64,000 bases of DNA, taken from positions 930,001 through 994,000 of the forward strand of contig NC_009488.1 in NCBI RefSeq assembly GCF_000063545.1. The letters are read 5' to 3'. A program made the translations under genes and the position numbers. This stretch comes from Orientia tsutsugamushi str. Boryong. Its GTDB lineage: Bacteria > Pseudomonadota > Alphaproteobacteria > Rickettsiales > Rickettsiaceae. The notes beneath the pieces are model-generated. The model saw only the letters and a list, made by a program, of their open reading frames with translations. It was not told the DNA's origin and searched no databases. Below are positions 18,346 to 29,600 of the stretch, piece by piece; the stretch's first letter is position 1, and each line of letters opens with the position of its first letter.

Positions 18346-19515
18346 AGATCTTTCGGTAAAATCAGTGGATCGTTCATAACAATCGCAAAACGAAATGCGA
18401 ATGACCCTAATATAACAATTATAGCCGAAGGGGCTGAAACAGCATTGAGCTTACAGCAATCAGGCATTAAAGGTAATATCATTGCCAGTGCAGGAATTTC
18501 AAATTTGACAAATTATTCACCATTTCTAGGCGAAAAAATCATCATTGCAGCAGATAATGATGGAAAAATTTCTCTAACTAATAATACTGTAATTAAAGCT
18601 GCAAAAACGTTAGAAATGAAGGGAGCGATAACTTGTATAGTCAAACCACCAGAAAATGGTGATTTTAATAATCTTCTGCAAACTTGTGGAGACCAGTCAA
18701 TTAGAGACATTATAGAACCTGAAATTACTAAACTGACTAAGGCAGTTGAAACAACCAAACTTACTCAAACAGAAAATAATAGTATAGCAAAACAAAATGA
18801 TATTACGAATGTTAAAGAATTGTATAATAAATCTTCATCTCTATACTACTGTAAACAAGAAGAGGAAGCTAAGGTGGAAACGATAGTTGTGAATAAATAT
18901 CTAGAAAACCATACAGAAATTTATAGTTCAAAAATCTTTGATAATCCTAATTTAAGAGCAAATATGGTTTTTGATGAAAAGACTCAAAAATCCTGGCCTA
19001 CACTCACTATTTTTGTTAAAAATGACAAAGATGAAATTACTGGAGCTAAGATATTAACTCTGAATTCAAAAACATGTAATAAAGCTGATGTAGCTGAAAA
19101 ATCTGTTGGTACAATTAGTGGCTCATTTGCTGAAATTGCTCAACAAAATTCAAAATATTCACCTGTAACAATCATTACAAAGGATATTGAAACAGCGTTA
19201 ACCATTCAACAAGCTGGAGTCGAAGGCAAAATCTTATGTGCAATTGAAGCAGAAAATTTGCAAAACTATAATCCTGGCCCAAAAGAAAAGATCATTCTAG
19301 CAGTTAAAAATGACGTAAATACTGAAAAAGCTGAAAAAGTTCTAGAGGATAAGGAAGCAGTAGTCTGTACAGTCAAAAATGACTTCAATAATGTATTAAA
19401 AACTCAAGGATTATATGCTGTTAGAAATATTATCAGCCCTGAAATAAGAAAACTTAATGAAAAGAATAAATCCATACAAACTAATATACAACCAAGATTA
19501 TGTCTGAAACACTAG
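18346..19515 (+). pseudogene. traA_Ti: Second traA_Ti copy, C-terminal TOPRIM-like part (duplicated)
   Basis: The open frame starts at about 18337 without an obvious start; the first in-frame ATG comes late, so it is probably the detached end of the fragment at 16674. Residue blocks IIAEGAETALSLQQSGIKG, IIASAGISNL and EKIIIAADNDG are the TOPRIM pattern (EGxETA; AADNDG) found at the end of TraA_Ti/primase-type proteins. A second degenerate copy follows in the same frame: IITKDIETALTIQQAGVEG, CAIEAENLQNY and EKIILAVKNDV, where the acidic metal ligands (E to D, ADND to VKND) are eroded. The tail is IQPRLCLKH. In the first traA_Ti the same module is also eroded (ILSAEGKTISSFQEAGIDS). Confidence 0.7.
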
Positions 19516-19566
19516 GCAGAGTATGACGCAGCATTTTTTATAAAAAAAACTATAGGCTGAAAAATA

Positions 19567-20478
19567 TGACAAAAAAATTAAAGCATGATTCATTGGCAAA
19601 GACAATCATGAGCGATCCAGTGGCTGCACAAGAATTTCTAGAGTATTATTTACCAAGTGATTTCAAGAGTTTAATAGATTTATCAAAAATAAAAGTAGAG
19701 CAAGAAAGTTATATAGAAGAATCGTTAAAAAAAATATAGCGATATCGTCTATAAAGTTGCAACCAAAAAGCATGGCAATGCTTTTATTTATATATTAATT
19801 GAAGCTCAATCAACCGTTGATTATTGGACAGCTCTGCGGTTATGGAGATACACATTGTTATTGTGCGAAAGGCATAAGAAAGAAAAAACTAAATTACCAT
19901 TAGTGTATAATTTAGTGATCTATAACGGCAAAGAAGTCTACAACGCACCTAGAAATTTGTGGGATTTATTTACCGATTCAATGATAGCTAAGCAATTAAT
20001 GACCTCTGACTATCAATTAGTCGATTTGCAAAGTATGTCGAATGATGAAATTATTAGGAAAAAGCATATCGGAATGCTCGAATATATGCTAAAACACATT
20101 CATCAACGAGATATGTTAAAGCTTTGGCAAGAGTTTCTAATAAACTTCAAACATGTTTTAATACTTGATAAAGAAAAAGGTTATGTTTACCTAAGATCAT
20201 TTTTATGGTATACTGATACTAAATTACTAGAGAATCAGCAACCAGAATTAGAGCAGATTCTGGCTAAGTATTTATCTGAAGAAGAAAAAGGTAATATTAT
20301 GAGAACTATTGCTGCAAAATATATTGATGAAGGCATAGCTAAAGGCAGAGCTGAAGCTGCACAAGGGCTTGCAAGGAACTTATTAAAAGCTGGCTTTTCA
20401 GTTGAATTTATTGCTGAAAATACTGGGTTATCAAACGAAGAAGTGGTTAATTTAAAAGTTAGCATGGATAATTCTTGA
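19567..20478 (+). pseudogene. Rpn family recombination-promoting nuclease/putative transposase, single frameshift
   Basis: ATG 19567 gives MTKKLKHDSLAKTIMSDPVA, the typical Rpn (PD-(D/E)XK nuclease) start with FLEYYLP. At the A8 run near 19730 the frame ends at TAG (19737-19739). Shifting one base gives YSDIVYKVATKKHGNAFIYI then LIEAQSTVDYWTALRLWRY, the catalytic D...E-x-Q block, and continues to 20478. The C-terminus has the GxxxGRAEAAQGLARNLL coil and a short helix-turn-helix-like end. Length (~304 aa once repaired) fits the family. One homopolymer slip is the only lesion seen, so transcriptional slippage could still give some product. Confidence 0.85.
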
Positions 20479-20479
20479 A

Positions 20480-21906
20480 TTAATAATTCACTAACTTAAG
20501 TTTTTTGAGCAATGTATATCCCCAAACATATGCTATATTTAAGTTTTGTAGCTTCATAGTTAGTTTTGTGATGGGAAAGTTACCAACAAGCTTTACATAA
20601 CATGTAAGGTCTGGTAGATTCATAATTTCAGATGGCATAACTAAAAGCTTTTTACGCTCAACATTATTCATATTTACTCCATCTCTCATAGTATTTGATC
20701 CATATGACAAGTTCTCTTGAGTTTCAATTATCTCTTGCTCACCTAGTGTTAATGCTGATTTATAAGCTGTAACCTGATCGCTAACTCGAAAAATAAATTT
20801 ACTATTAGACTTCTTTCGAAACTATACAATGATGTAAAATGGTGTTATAAAAATCTGATTTGAAGTAATAATGAAATTAGATCAGATTAAAGAGTTAAAG
20901 GATGAAAAATTTCGTCGATTAACAGTAGTAAGGAAGGGAACATTCTCAAAGATGGTGGATATTTTGAGGAAAGCTGATGGTGTTAAGAAATCAAAAGGAG
21001 GGCGTAAAAATAAGCTCAATTTGGAGGAACAGTTATTGATGGCCTTAGAATACCTTAGAGAATACCGTACTTATTTTCATATAGGTCAGAACTATGGGAT
21101 TAGTGAAAGTTCAGCATATAAAGCTGTAAAATGGGTAGAAGACACCTTAGTTAAACACCCAAACTTTGCTCTTCCAGGTCGTAAAGCTCTAATGAATAGC
21201 GATATGAATTATGAAGTAGTCTTGATTGGTGCTACTGAGAGTCCTATAGAAGGACCTAAAAAAAAATAAAAATTCTATTATTCAGGAAAGAAGAAAAAGC
21301 ATACACTAAAAACTCAAATAGTGGTAGACAAGAAAACGCACCAAGTAATATGTACAGATTTTTCTAACGGTAAAAAACATGACTTTAGATTATTTAAGGA
21401 ATCCAAAATTCTTATCCATCCTAAGATTAAAGCGATTACTGATACAGGATATCAAGGTATACAAAAAATTCGCAATAATTCTGCATTACCAAAGAAAAAA
21501 AGCAAGAAAAATCCTTTAACTAAAAATGATAAAAAGAATAATCGTAGGTTAGCAGGAAAAAGAGTTGTCAATGAAAACGTTATTGCTATGCTAAAACGGT
21601 TCAAAATTATTGCTGACAAATATCGAAATAGACGTAAAAGATTCGGTCTTAGATTTAATTTGATCTCTGGCATTTATAATTTTGAACTACCTTAACCAGT
21701 TTCGAAAGAGGTCTATTAAACAAATCAAGCATAGAAGCACATTCAGCAGAACCATATATTGCTTCTAATTGATGAATGTTCTGCAACCCAGCAACAAAGC
21801 AGCCTCCATACTTTCTACTTTCAGCTAAAGCAACTGGTAAAGATGAAACTTTTTGTAGAGCTGGCAGTTCATCAAGTATAAACCACATGTTTTTGTTATT
21901 ATGATT
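20480..21906 (-). pseudogene. traD_F: traD (F-type coupling protein), detached 3' half with IS insertion
   Basis: Minus-strand blocks: 21904-21714 encodes NMWFILDELPALQKVSSLP (Walker B region, DE) and YGGCFVAGLQNIHQL. It is cut by the IS5-like element at 20808-21713 and resumes at 20807 with FIFRVSDQVTAYKSALTLGE, ending PDLTCYVKLVGNFPITKL at 20480. The matching 5' half (Walker A GTTGTGKT) is at 34505-35257, 12.6 kb away. Both halves end at a copy of the 370-bp miniature element. Known role: hexameric ATPase linking relaxosome and secretion channel; not functional here. Confidence 0.8.
20808..21713 (+). mobile_element. IS5-like insertion sequence, complete copy
   Basis: 906 bp, same ends as the copy at 14242, flanked by TA, inserted in the traD 3' fragment. 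The two transposase frames (20871-21269 and 21321-21695) meet at an A9 run at 21257-21268, where frame A terminates. The first catalytic region reads GATESPIEGP instead of DATESPIERP, so the first catalytic Asp appears replaced by Gly, which would inactivate this transposase in cis. Confidence 0.85.
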
Positions 21907-22144
21907 AACGCAAGATTAGGATAAGGGAAAGTATGAAAAGCATAATACAGAATGCCTGCAAAGAATAGCTAATTATTAAGAATTGATATTACAAAGGCGA
22001 ATTTGCTAGAAATATTAGAGCAGTAAATAGTTCTGAATTAAGATTGTATTTAATGTAATGTATTAAAAGTCATAACGAAATATTATCCTTTGTATACCTT
22101 TTGCATTATATCTTTTATACTTTCCCTTATCCTAATCTGGCGTT
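21907..22144. mobile_element. Palindromic miniature element, short copy 2
   Basis: 238 bp with the same ends as 2285-2656 (AACGCAAGATTAGGATAAG ... CTTATCCTAATCTGGCGTT), but the interior is shorter and diverged. It marks the breakpoint of the traD 3' half. Confidence 0.8.
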
Positions 22145-22150
22145 AACAAA

Positions 22151-22517
22151 TTAGTAACATGGTTAAAAAGCAGAGGAACTTGAGATATTTGTATGGAAGC
22201 AACAGGTATCTACTGGAAAAGCTTAGCGAAATATCTGTACGATTATGGATATAAAGTGAGCGTAGTAAATCCTGCCCGTATTAAAGGTTTTGCAATAAGT
22301 AAACTTAGTCGTACAAAAACAGATAAAGCAGACAGTGTATTAATAGCAGATTTTTGCAAAGCAATGAAACCGTAAGCATGGTATCCACAGCCTCTTTATA
22401 TTCAAGAACTACAGCAGCTAGTTAATCGCCTGAATGTTTTAATTAAGCATAAAACACAAGAAACAAATAGATTAGAAGGAGCTTCTAAGGCAATTGCTAA
22501 TAATATTCAAATTTATA
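22151..22517 (+). pseudogene. IS110-family transposase, N-terminal fragment
   Basis: From 22193, MEATGIYWKSLAKYLYDYGY and VVNPARIKGFAISKLSRTKT, KADSVLIADFC is the DEDD-type RuvC-like N-terminal domain of IS110 transposases. After a stop at 22373 the DNA still reads LYIQELQQLVNRLNVLIKHK and NRLEGASKAIANNIQ. It is then cut by a palindromic miniature element at 22518. The 3' half was not found nearby; an unrelated IS110 tail remnant is at 50087. Confidence 0.8.
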
Positions 22518-22882
22518 AACGCCAGATTAGGATAAGGAGAAATATGAAAGTTAGTGAATAAAAGGTATCCAAGAGATAATATATAATTATATATTATCTG
22601 TAGTTTCAATTAATAACCGTTTATTTATTGCTCATATTTCTACAAATATTCTTTCATAATACTATCCTTAATAATCTGAACATTCGCCATTATAACACTT
22701 GTATATTACATATTTCTAATTGTTTCTTATCCTAAATTTGCATTTACAGACATGTGAGCAATAAATAAACTGTTATTAATTGAAACTATATTTAAAGATA
22801 TTACATAATTTAATTGTACATGATCTCTTACAGACCTTTTTCATTATGCTTTTCATACTTTCCCTTATCCTAATCTCGCGTT
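22518..22882. mobile_element. Palindromic miniature element, copy 3
   Basis: 365 bp, AACGCCAGATTAGGATAAG start and TTATCCTAATCTCGCGTT end, inserted in the IS110 remnant. The inner sequence (GAGCAATAAATAAAC and CTGAACATTCGCCATTATAA) is shared with copies 1, 4 and 5. Confidence 0.85.
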
Positions 22883-23038
22883 TTTAAGGCAGATAGTATC
22901 AGTATGAAGATTTATATATGTTTGGCATAAAATTTTTTTTCTACCTATTTTCTACCTTTTGCATAAAAATTTGAGTGTAATTTGTAAAAAAATTATTTTC
23001 TAAAACACCTACTATAGCTGTATTTTTGGAGATGAAAA
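22883..23038 (+). promoter_or_regulatory. Leader of the second initiator-like gene
   Basis: About 150 bases that differ from the leader at 4349-4493 but are repeated (inverted) at 57961-58080 before the minus-strand copy. So there are two leader types for one gene family. It ends with the ribosome-binding bases TTTTGGAGATGAAAA. Confidence 0.4.
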
Positions 23039-23566
23039 ATGCGACCTGTAGTATTCGATTTTTTAACTAATAGTTGTAATATTATTAAAAATAATAGTAA
23101 CAATAATGATACAATATTTTATAACTTTATTGGAAATATCATTCCGCCCGAATGGAGAAAGCTAACTGGAGATAATGGAAAAGCATTAAGCAAGACATCT
23201 AAACAGCTTTTATCATTTATAGTATTTAGACTACATATCTATTACAACAAAGATATAGATGAATTACAGGAAAGTTATCAGCTTTATGAGGATAAGCTGA
23301 ATGTTGGTCAAAGAAGAGTTAGGCAATGCTTAGTAGAATTAAGAGATGCAGGTTTTATTGAAGTTGAAAATAGAACAATAATTAAAGACAATGTTAAGTT
23401 ACGTAATGTTCCTTGCATAAAACTTCTAAAAAATTTTCAGCACTATAGTGAAAAAGGAAAAGAAGAAAATATAGCCTTACCAGAAAAAAAATTTCGTCCC
23501 AACATGAAAGAAATTTCAGGTCAACCTGAAACTTTTTTCAGGGACATATATAGTCATTTACAATGA
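23039..23566 (+). CDS. Winged-helix replication-initiator-like protein, copy 2
   Basis: 175 residues. Same winged-helix core as the gene at 4494 (ALSKTSKQLLSFIVFRLH; RRVRQCLVELRDAGFIEVE) with a distinct N-terminus (MRPVVFDFLTNSC) and tail (EKKFRPNMKEISGQPETFF). The last codons and stop lie in a 100-bp miniature element inserted at 23551, which replaces the original C-terminus by YSHLQ. It is nearly identical to the minus-strand copy at 57457-57960, which lacks the insertion. Likely DNA-binding and linked to RAGE replication; inference. Confidence 0.6.
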   Translation: MRPVVFDFLTNSCNIIKNNSNNNDTIFYNFIGNIIPPEWRKLTGDNGKALSKTSKQLLSFIVFRLHIYYNKDIDELQESYQLYEDKLNVGQRRVRQCLVELRDAGFIEVENRTIIKDNVKLRNVPCIKLLKNFQHYSEKGKEENIALPEKKFRPNMKEISGQPETFFRDIYSHLQ

Positions 23567-23650
23567 AGTTTGCGTATAAAATATCCTGTTAGTAAATCTT
23601 ATGATGCTATTGCCGCTTTTTCTATGCTCAAACTTCATTGTAAATAACTA
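23551..23650 (+). mobile_element. 100-bp miniature inverted-repeat element, copy B
   Basis: TAGTCATTTACAATGAAG ... its inverse, flanked by TA. The minus-strand paralog at ~57465 shows the empty site (GACATATAGATATATAAA), proving insertion with a TA duplication. Confidence 0.92.
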
Positions 23651-23689
23651 TATAGATATATAAAAAAATCTAAAATATCTAGATCTACT

Positions 23690-24689
23690 GAAGGTGAGTT
23701 AGTAGAGAATAACAAAAATGAAAATGAAGAACAAAATTTTCAAAATGTTGATGATTTTGAAAATGATATACAGACTTCACTAAAAATTGCAATCAAGACA
23801 TTGAATCACTAATAACAAAGATTCTCAAGTCTTCGAATGGTAAAAAAGAATGGTTCAAAAGGTACAGGCTAGAAGAATTTTACCCACTAACACCAGAAGA
23901 TGTAGTTACACTGCAACATAAGTCCGATAGAGGTTTTAACATATACTTTATCAACAAATTGCTATTAAAGCTAGCAGGTCGATCTCCGGATTATCATTTT
24001 GGCTGTAAGGCATCAGTTCTAAACTATATAGCACAAGCGTTAGCAAATGAATTACGAACTACTGATCAGGCAAATAGAGACAACTGTAAATTTGATAACG
24101 TAGAAAAATCTAATCAGGAAAAATATCTTACTCAAATTGAAAAAGCGCAAATCTTAGTAAGGAAAGTCAGTTGAAGCATAAAATTGCTGGTTCTTTTGAA
24201 GCAGCTATGGCTTATCAAATTTTGACTTCTTGTAGTTTTGGGCCAGCAGTTCGAACTAGATTTTTTGTTAAGTTGCTTAAAAATATTACACTAACAGAAT
24301 GTGATAGATCAAAGATATTACAAGCTGTACAAGATGTATATGGATACGAAATTCAAGAATTGCAAGTTACTCCATTTGAGCAACTCAAAACTGTTTCACA
24401 GAAACAAATCAATGAAGAAGAGTATCTCTTGAATCTCAGTAAACAACTGGACTCCAACTCAACTTGGTACAAAGTACGAGAATCTTTAGTTACAGGTTAT
24501 GGTCAAGCTATCGATAAATCATGGTTTAGTCCATTGAAAGTTGTAAATGAAGATAATGTTAATAAAAAAATATTCATCAAAGCAAAAACAGAATTTGCAG
24601 ATGATTACATTAGAAATAACTGTATGCAAGGTCTTGAATATGCTTTTAAAGCTCAAGGATTTTCTTTTGAGTTAGTTAAGTTCGAATAA
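23690..24689 (+). pseudogene. DnaA N-terminal-domain-like RAGE protein, copy 2, broken
   Basis: Stops and frameshifts interrupt the N-terminal region (23690-23880). From ~23880 FYPLTPEDVVTLQHKSDRGF is in frame to 24174. A frameshift there leads to MKHKIAGSFEAAMAYQILTS ... IDKSWFSPLKVVNEDNVNKK and a DnaA domain I-like end (LEYAFKAQGFSFELVKFE) at 24689. Compared with the intact 364-aa copy at 5101 it has at least two lesions. A dnaB pseudogene follows after 25 bases, the same order as at 55205-56345. Confidence 0.65.
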
Positions 24690-24713
24690 TTTTAATAAAA
24701 TTTAAAGTGTGAT

Positions 24714-25508
24714 ATGGAAAAAGATCTTGCAAAGATTGCTCCAAATAATATTCAAGCAGAGCAAATGATACTTGGAGCAATTCTGATTAACAATCGTGCG
24801 CTAATATAACATTAACGAATTTTTAGTGCCGGAACATTTTTATGAACCATTACATGGTAAAATATATAAGTCAATTAATCTCATTATTAGTAAAGGAATT
24901 AGTGCTACTGTAATTTCGCTCAAAAATATGCTAGGCAATGAACTCGCATTTGAGGAAATAGGTGGAGTGGATTATCTAGCTAAACTTACAACTTTAGCAT
25001 TAAGTATAGTTAATGTTAATGAGTACGGCAAAATAGTATATGATCTTGCGCTGCGGCGTTATTTATAGTCATTTACAATGAAGTTTGAGCATAGAAAAAG
25101 CGGCAATAGCATCATAAGATTTACTAACAGGATATTTTATACGCAAACTTCATTGTAAATGACTATAATTGAAATTGGAGAAAAAAATAGTAACAAATGC
25201 ATATTCTTCTACTTTAGCAGATTTAGCTATAAGTCAGATCGAAACTGCTGAATCTCAATTATATGATCTAGGTTCAAGAGGAACTTTAAGTAAAGGATTT
25301 ACAAAATTACAAACTTCAATTGAAGAATCATGGGCATCAATTTCATCTGCTATTAAAAATAAAAACTCTATTAACGGTATTAGTAGTGGACTACTTGACC
25401 TTGATTCAAAGCTTGGAGGATTTAAAAATTCTGACCTAATAATATTAGCTGGTAGGCCCTCAATGGGCAAAACTGCTTTAGGACTTAACTTAGCAATAAA
25501 TGCTTGTA
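24714..25508 (+). pseudogene. dnaB: Replicative helicase DnaB, broken by frameshift and two miniature elements
   Basis: ATG 24714 gives MEKDLAKIAPNNIQAEQMIL then GAILINNRALI and a frameshift (shared with the copy at 56345). The second frame has FYEPLHGKIYKSINLIISKG and IGGVDYLAKLTTLA. A 100-bp element is inserted at 25066. The RecA-like domain then starts ([20 protein letters not shown], Walker [11 protein letters not shown]) and is cut after LNLAINAC by a 370-bp element at 25509. No continuation is found beyond 25881. RAGEs carry their own DnaB-like helicase; this one is dead. Confidence 0.85.
25066..25165 (-). mobile_element. 100-bp miniature inverted-repeat element, copy C
   Basis: Same element in the opposite orientation to copies A and B, inserted in the dnaB pseudogene. 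The paralogous dnaB at ~56690-56705 has the empty site, consistent with TA duplication. Confidence 0.92.
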
Positions 25509-25881
25509 AACGTCAGTTTAGGATAAGAAAAACTATGAAAGGCATAATGAAAAAGAGCTACAAGATATAAGGCACAATTATAATTATGCAAGATATTTAA
25601 ATATAATTTCAATTAATAACAGTTTATTTATTGATCATATTTCTACAAGTATTAGTTCATAATACTATACTTAATAACCTGAACATTGTTGTAACACTTG
25701 TATATTACCTCTTTCTAACTGTTTCTTATTCTAAATTTGCATTTGCAGACATGCGAGCAATAAATAAACCGTTATTAATTGAAATTATATTTAAATATAT
25801 TGCATAATTTAATTGTGTATTATCTCTTGTATACCTTTTTCATTACGCCTTTCATACTTTCTCTTATCCTAATCTTGCGTT
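25509..25881. mobile_element. Palindromic miniature element, copy 4
   Basis: 373 bp with ends AACGTCAGTTTAGGATAAG and TTATCCTAATCTTGCGTT. It interrupts dnaB just after the Walker A region, and its left end adds an artificial tail to the dnaB frame. Confidence 0.85.
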
Positions 25882-26111
25882 ATAACACTTATTTTTGCTG
25901 GTGGTTGCCATATCTCTTATATTGAACTATATACTGTTCTTTCAAAAGTTATTTCATCTATAGTCGAATAAAACAATCAAAGGTTAATAGAAATTAAATA
26001 ATCATTGTAAAATTATTTTTCATTACATACACTAAAATAATGTGCTATGTGAAAGCGCATTATTGCTATTTTGTGTAGTAATAAACTTACAATTTATAAA
26101 GGAAGGTATAT
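25882..26111. promoter_or_regulatory. Upstream region of the two-gene toxin-like operon
   Basis: 230 AT-rich bases without coding signal. It must hold the promoter of the 26112-33549 operon. The sequence TAAAATAATGTGCTATGTGAAAGCGCATTATTGC contains the hairpin AATGTGC...GCGCATT (about 26037-26063). A ribosome-binding stretch (AAAGGAAGG) ends at 26106. Confidence 0.4.
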
Positions 26112-26657
26112 ATGATATATGATTCATTAGATGTCAACATTAGTTATTTTCACAAAAAATATTTAAAAAAAGCAGACAATGTATTAACATTTGAGATAAA
26201 TGATTACATATACGAGTCATTATTACACAATATAATGCTTGATCTGAAACAGTATCAATGGAACCAAGGGCCTATCACAATAGAGTTCAACTTTAACTAT
26301 AGTAACTTTGGATATGTAGACTCATATATTTTATGTGATGGGTTATCTGAAGTAGAATGGTCTTCAGAAGCAACGATTAAATTATCATTGCAATGTCGAA
26401 GTTTAAACTTTGAAGGAGCTATGAAGGTTATTGCCCTTTATCACATGCTACCAAATGTTAATTTATGGATCGACTTACAAGGTATTAATAGTAATCGTAG
26501 GATGCTAATATCTTATATTAAACAAGTAATAGATGCAAATACAGAAAATGCGGAAGAAGATGAAGATATTGTAACTATCCATAATGATAGGATGACTGTA
26601 CTGTGCAGTCAAGAAATAGATGATTTAATATGCGAAGGAGATATAAATTATGAGTAA
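26112..26657 (+). CDS. Small protein of toxin-like operon (possible antidote/chaperone)
   Basis: 181 residues, ATG after AAAGGAAGG. No signal or membrane segment. Alternating strand/helix pattern (ITIEFNFNYSNFGY; IKLSLQCRSLNFEGAMKVIA; LYHMLPNVNLWIDLQGIN) is faintly like leucine-rich repeats; the C-terminus is acidic (TENAEEDEDI). Its stop overlaps the start of the 2299-residue gene by 8 bases (ATGAGTAA), so the two are translationally coupled. Small-upstream/large-downstream order is that of CidA-CidB-type operons of Rickettsiales and of secreted-toxin/chaperone pairs, but I see no sequence match to CidA. Frame and signals are intact in a region where most genes are broken, which argues for recent arrival or selection. 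Confidence 0.6.
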   Translation: MIYDSLDVNISYFHKKYLKKADNVLTFEINDYIYESLLHNIMLDLKQYQWNQGPITIEFNFNYSNFGYVDSYILCDGLSEVEWSSEATIKLSLQCRSLNFEGAMKVIALYHMLPNVNLWIDLQGINSNRRMLISYIKQVIDANTENAEEDEDIVTIHNDRMTVLCSQEIDDLICEGDINYE

Positions 26658-29600
26658 CGAAATCATTTTTGATACAAATAATTATGCTTTACTTAAAGCA
26701 CTGTTTGACACTATTTGTGTGGCATATAACGAAGTATCGCCAGAGGCTATGCGGGCACTTTTTAAAAATGAAGGTATTGTTAATGAGTCAGGAAATGCAC
26801 ATGAGGAAATAAAATATGAGCATATAGTTGAATATTTTAAATCTGCTAATACTCCGGATGCATTTGATCAGTTAATAATAAAGTTAAAGGAAGCAGCAGG
26901 GAATAGCAAATCGTTTTATATAAATAGAAAAACTAAGTATTACAGAGATATAATAGTATTTTCACTATCTACAGTGGAGCATGAACTAAAAAAGCCTGCA
27001 TATCATGGAAACACAAACGAAGACAAATCACAGTTCCAAGAAAGCATACGTGAATATTTTGGCATTTTTGACAAAGCTAAATCTTTTTCAGAAATTATAG
27101 ATCCATACGGACCAGATCTTAGATACAATAAGCGTGCTATATTACTACTAAACTTAGCAAAAAACCTTAATATGAACATTAAAGTTATTCCACCTGTTTT
27201 TCATGAATTTGTACAGCGTAGATCAGCACAATTACTATATAATAATAACCCAAAAACAGCAAACCAACCAGAATTTTCTGTAGAAGCAAGAAAAATATAT
27301 GATTATGCTATTAAGCAAAGCTCTTATGACACTAGAATATCATTTTTAAAAAGCATTAATGCAGAACAAACAGATAAATACGTAGGACATATTGGACCTA
27401 CACAGATAACAGATTCTCAAAAGGCTACTGATGATAAGAAATCTGAACCTTACTCACCAATACACGAATTCTTAAAACGAGTTTACAACGCTGACCCTGC
27501 AGATGTTAGCTTTTTCTATTATAAAGCATATCTAAAGTATATTGTAGATCATATTTATGATAATTTAAATTCACAAAGCGTAAGTGATAACTTTCAGAAG
27601 TTAAAAAATATATGTAGTAAATATTCTCATCTGCATGATTATATAGATTCTTACATTATGCTTGCCCTAGATGCTGTCAAAGGCAAAGGTGGAGGCGGAA
27701 ACAGCAAAGGCACAAAAAATAGTAACAATTATTATGCTGCATTATCTAAAACTTGGACTGAGATTTCTCATGGCATACATGATATACAAAATGCTAATAC
27801 AATGTACAATGATAAACAACAAATATTGGAGGTTATTGCACGTGTATTATATCAAAGAGGCCAAGAGTTTAATTTTTACGATTTTATGATGAATGCTTAT
27901 GCTAAAGTGCATAATGTTTTTTTAGCAACTGCTAATACTAAAATGATATATCAACTACATAGCGGTGTTTTTAAAAACTATTTTGATGATGTAAAAATAT
28001 TATTTACATCGTTGGATTATAGTTATAGTAAAGAAACACTTTCTAAAGAAAGAGAGAATAGTTTTAGAGCAGTAGCAACAGAATTAGAAGGAAAGTTTTA
28101 TGAATTTCTGAACGAGAAAACTATAATACATTTGCGAAGTGTATTTGAAGACTATGGATTAGCCATTTTTTTTTCTCAACCTAGTTTAGATACATATACA
28201 GTGCAGTTAAATGAATATATTGAAACCTTAAAAAGATATTATCATAATTATGAAAACCACGAAATTAACTTTAATACAAAAACATGGGAATCATCAGTAA
28301 CTAACTGGCAATTAATATGTGATACATTGCATACTATGTCTTTTTTGTTAAAACCTAGTCATCAATCACATCTTAAAATAAATGCTGCAGCTATATCAAA
28401 TCGTGCACGTGATTTAAGTAAACTTAAGTCAGATGAAAAAAATTCCCAAGAAGATATTGAGAAATATAAAAGAGAATTTAAAAGAGTATTAGATATATTA
28501 GATAATAATGCCATAGGAGGAATAAATGATAATAATGTACACATACACAGCAGATTTAAAGGCACCTCACGAGAAATACTATTAAATAGACAAAAACAAT
28601 TTGCAGGTATATTACACAAATTCAGAGCTGATAATAGTGATCAAATTGAGCGACTTAGCTTAGATCTGAACAATGCAATAAACCCAGGCGTAGTAGGCAC
28701 AAGTAGCGGACTATGTCTTACTAATTCTCAAGGTAGGAAGAAGAGAGAGGCTGGTATCAAATGTAGAATAAGCTGGGACCATATTGATAAGTTTAATGCA
28801 AATGAAGAAGTTTCAGAGAAACGGAACTATTATCAAATTAAGATTGATACTAGAAAATTTAATAAGCTATTATCTGAGAATAGTAACATAATTCTTGAGG
28901 ATCAATTATTAGATTTAGCAAAAGGTATACTAGCAGATGATGGTGACAGAATAGTTGGTGATGAGAAATACTTATTTAGTCAGATTGTCGAGAATAATGG
29001 TTATGCAAACTGGCGTAATAATAAGTTCTTAGAGGAAATGAATAATATTGCTAAGGCACCTTTGTCAGGCTTTAGTACTATACTTAAGAATCGATTAACC
29101 AATGCCGGATCACGTATTCTACTAGTAAGAGGAATACATGGAACTATTGTTACATGCCAGCAAGCCATTCAAGGCGAATCAGAGCAAAACCTAGACTGCG
29201 CATTAAGCCTTAGTGAGATAAGTTCTTCATTTTTAATTCAACGTGGTGAAGATGCATTAATAAAAAAATTTCCTAAATTTCCAAAAACAATTAGGATTGG
29301 AGGAGCTGTAGTAGGTGGAATATTTGATGTTATAGAAATAGTACGATCAACAATTAAGTTAATTAAATGCGCTAAAGCAGCAAATACTGATAATGCATGT
29401 AGTGAAAAGGAGATAAGAGATAGCATCGCTGCTATTGTATTTGCTGGAATAGCACTTGTTTCTAGTATTATTTTATTAGCTGCTGCAGCTGGTGGGCCAG
29501 TTTCTATTCTAGTTGCTGTAATTATAATTGGATCTAATATAATATATGGTGGCATCAGTACCATTATAGAATGGAAACAAAAGTATGATACTACACTTTC

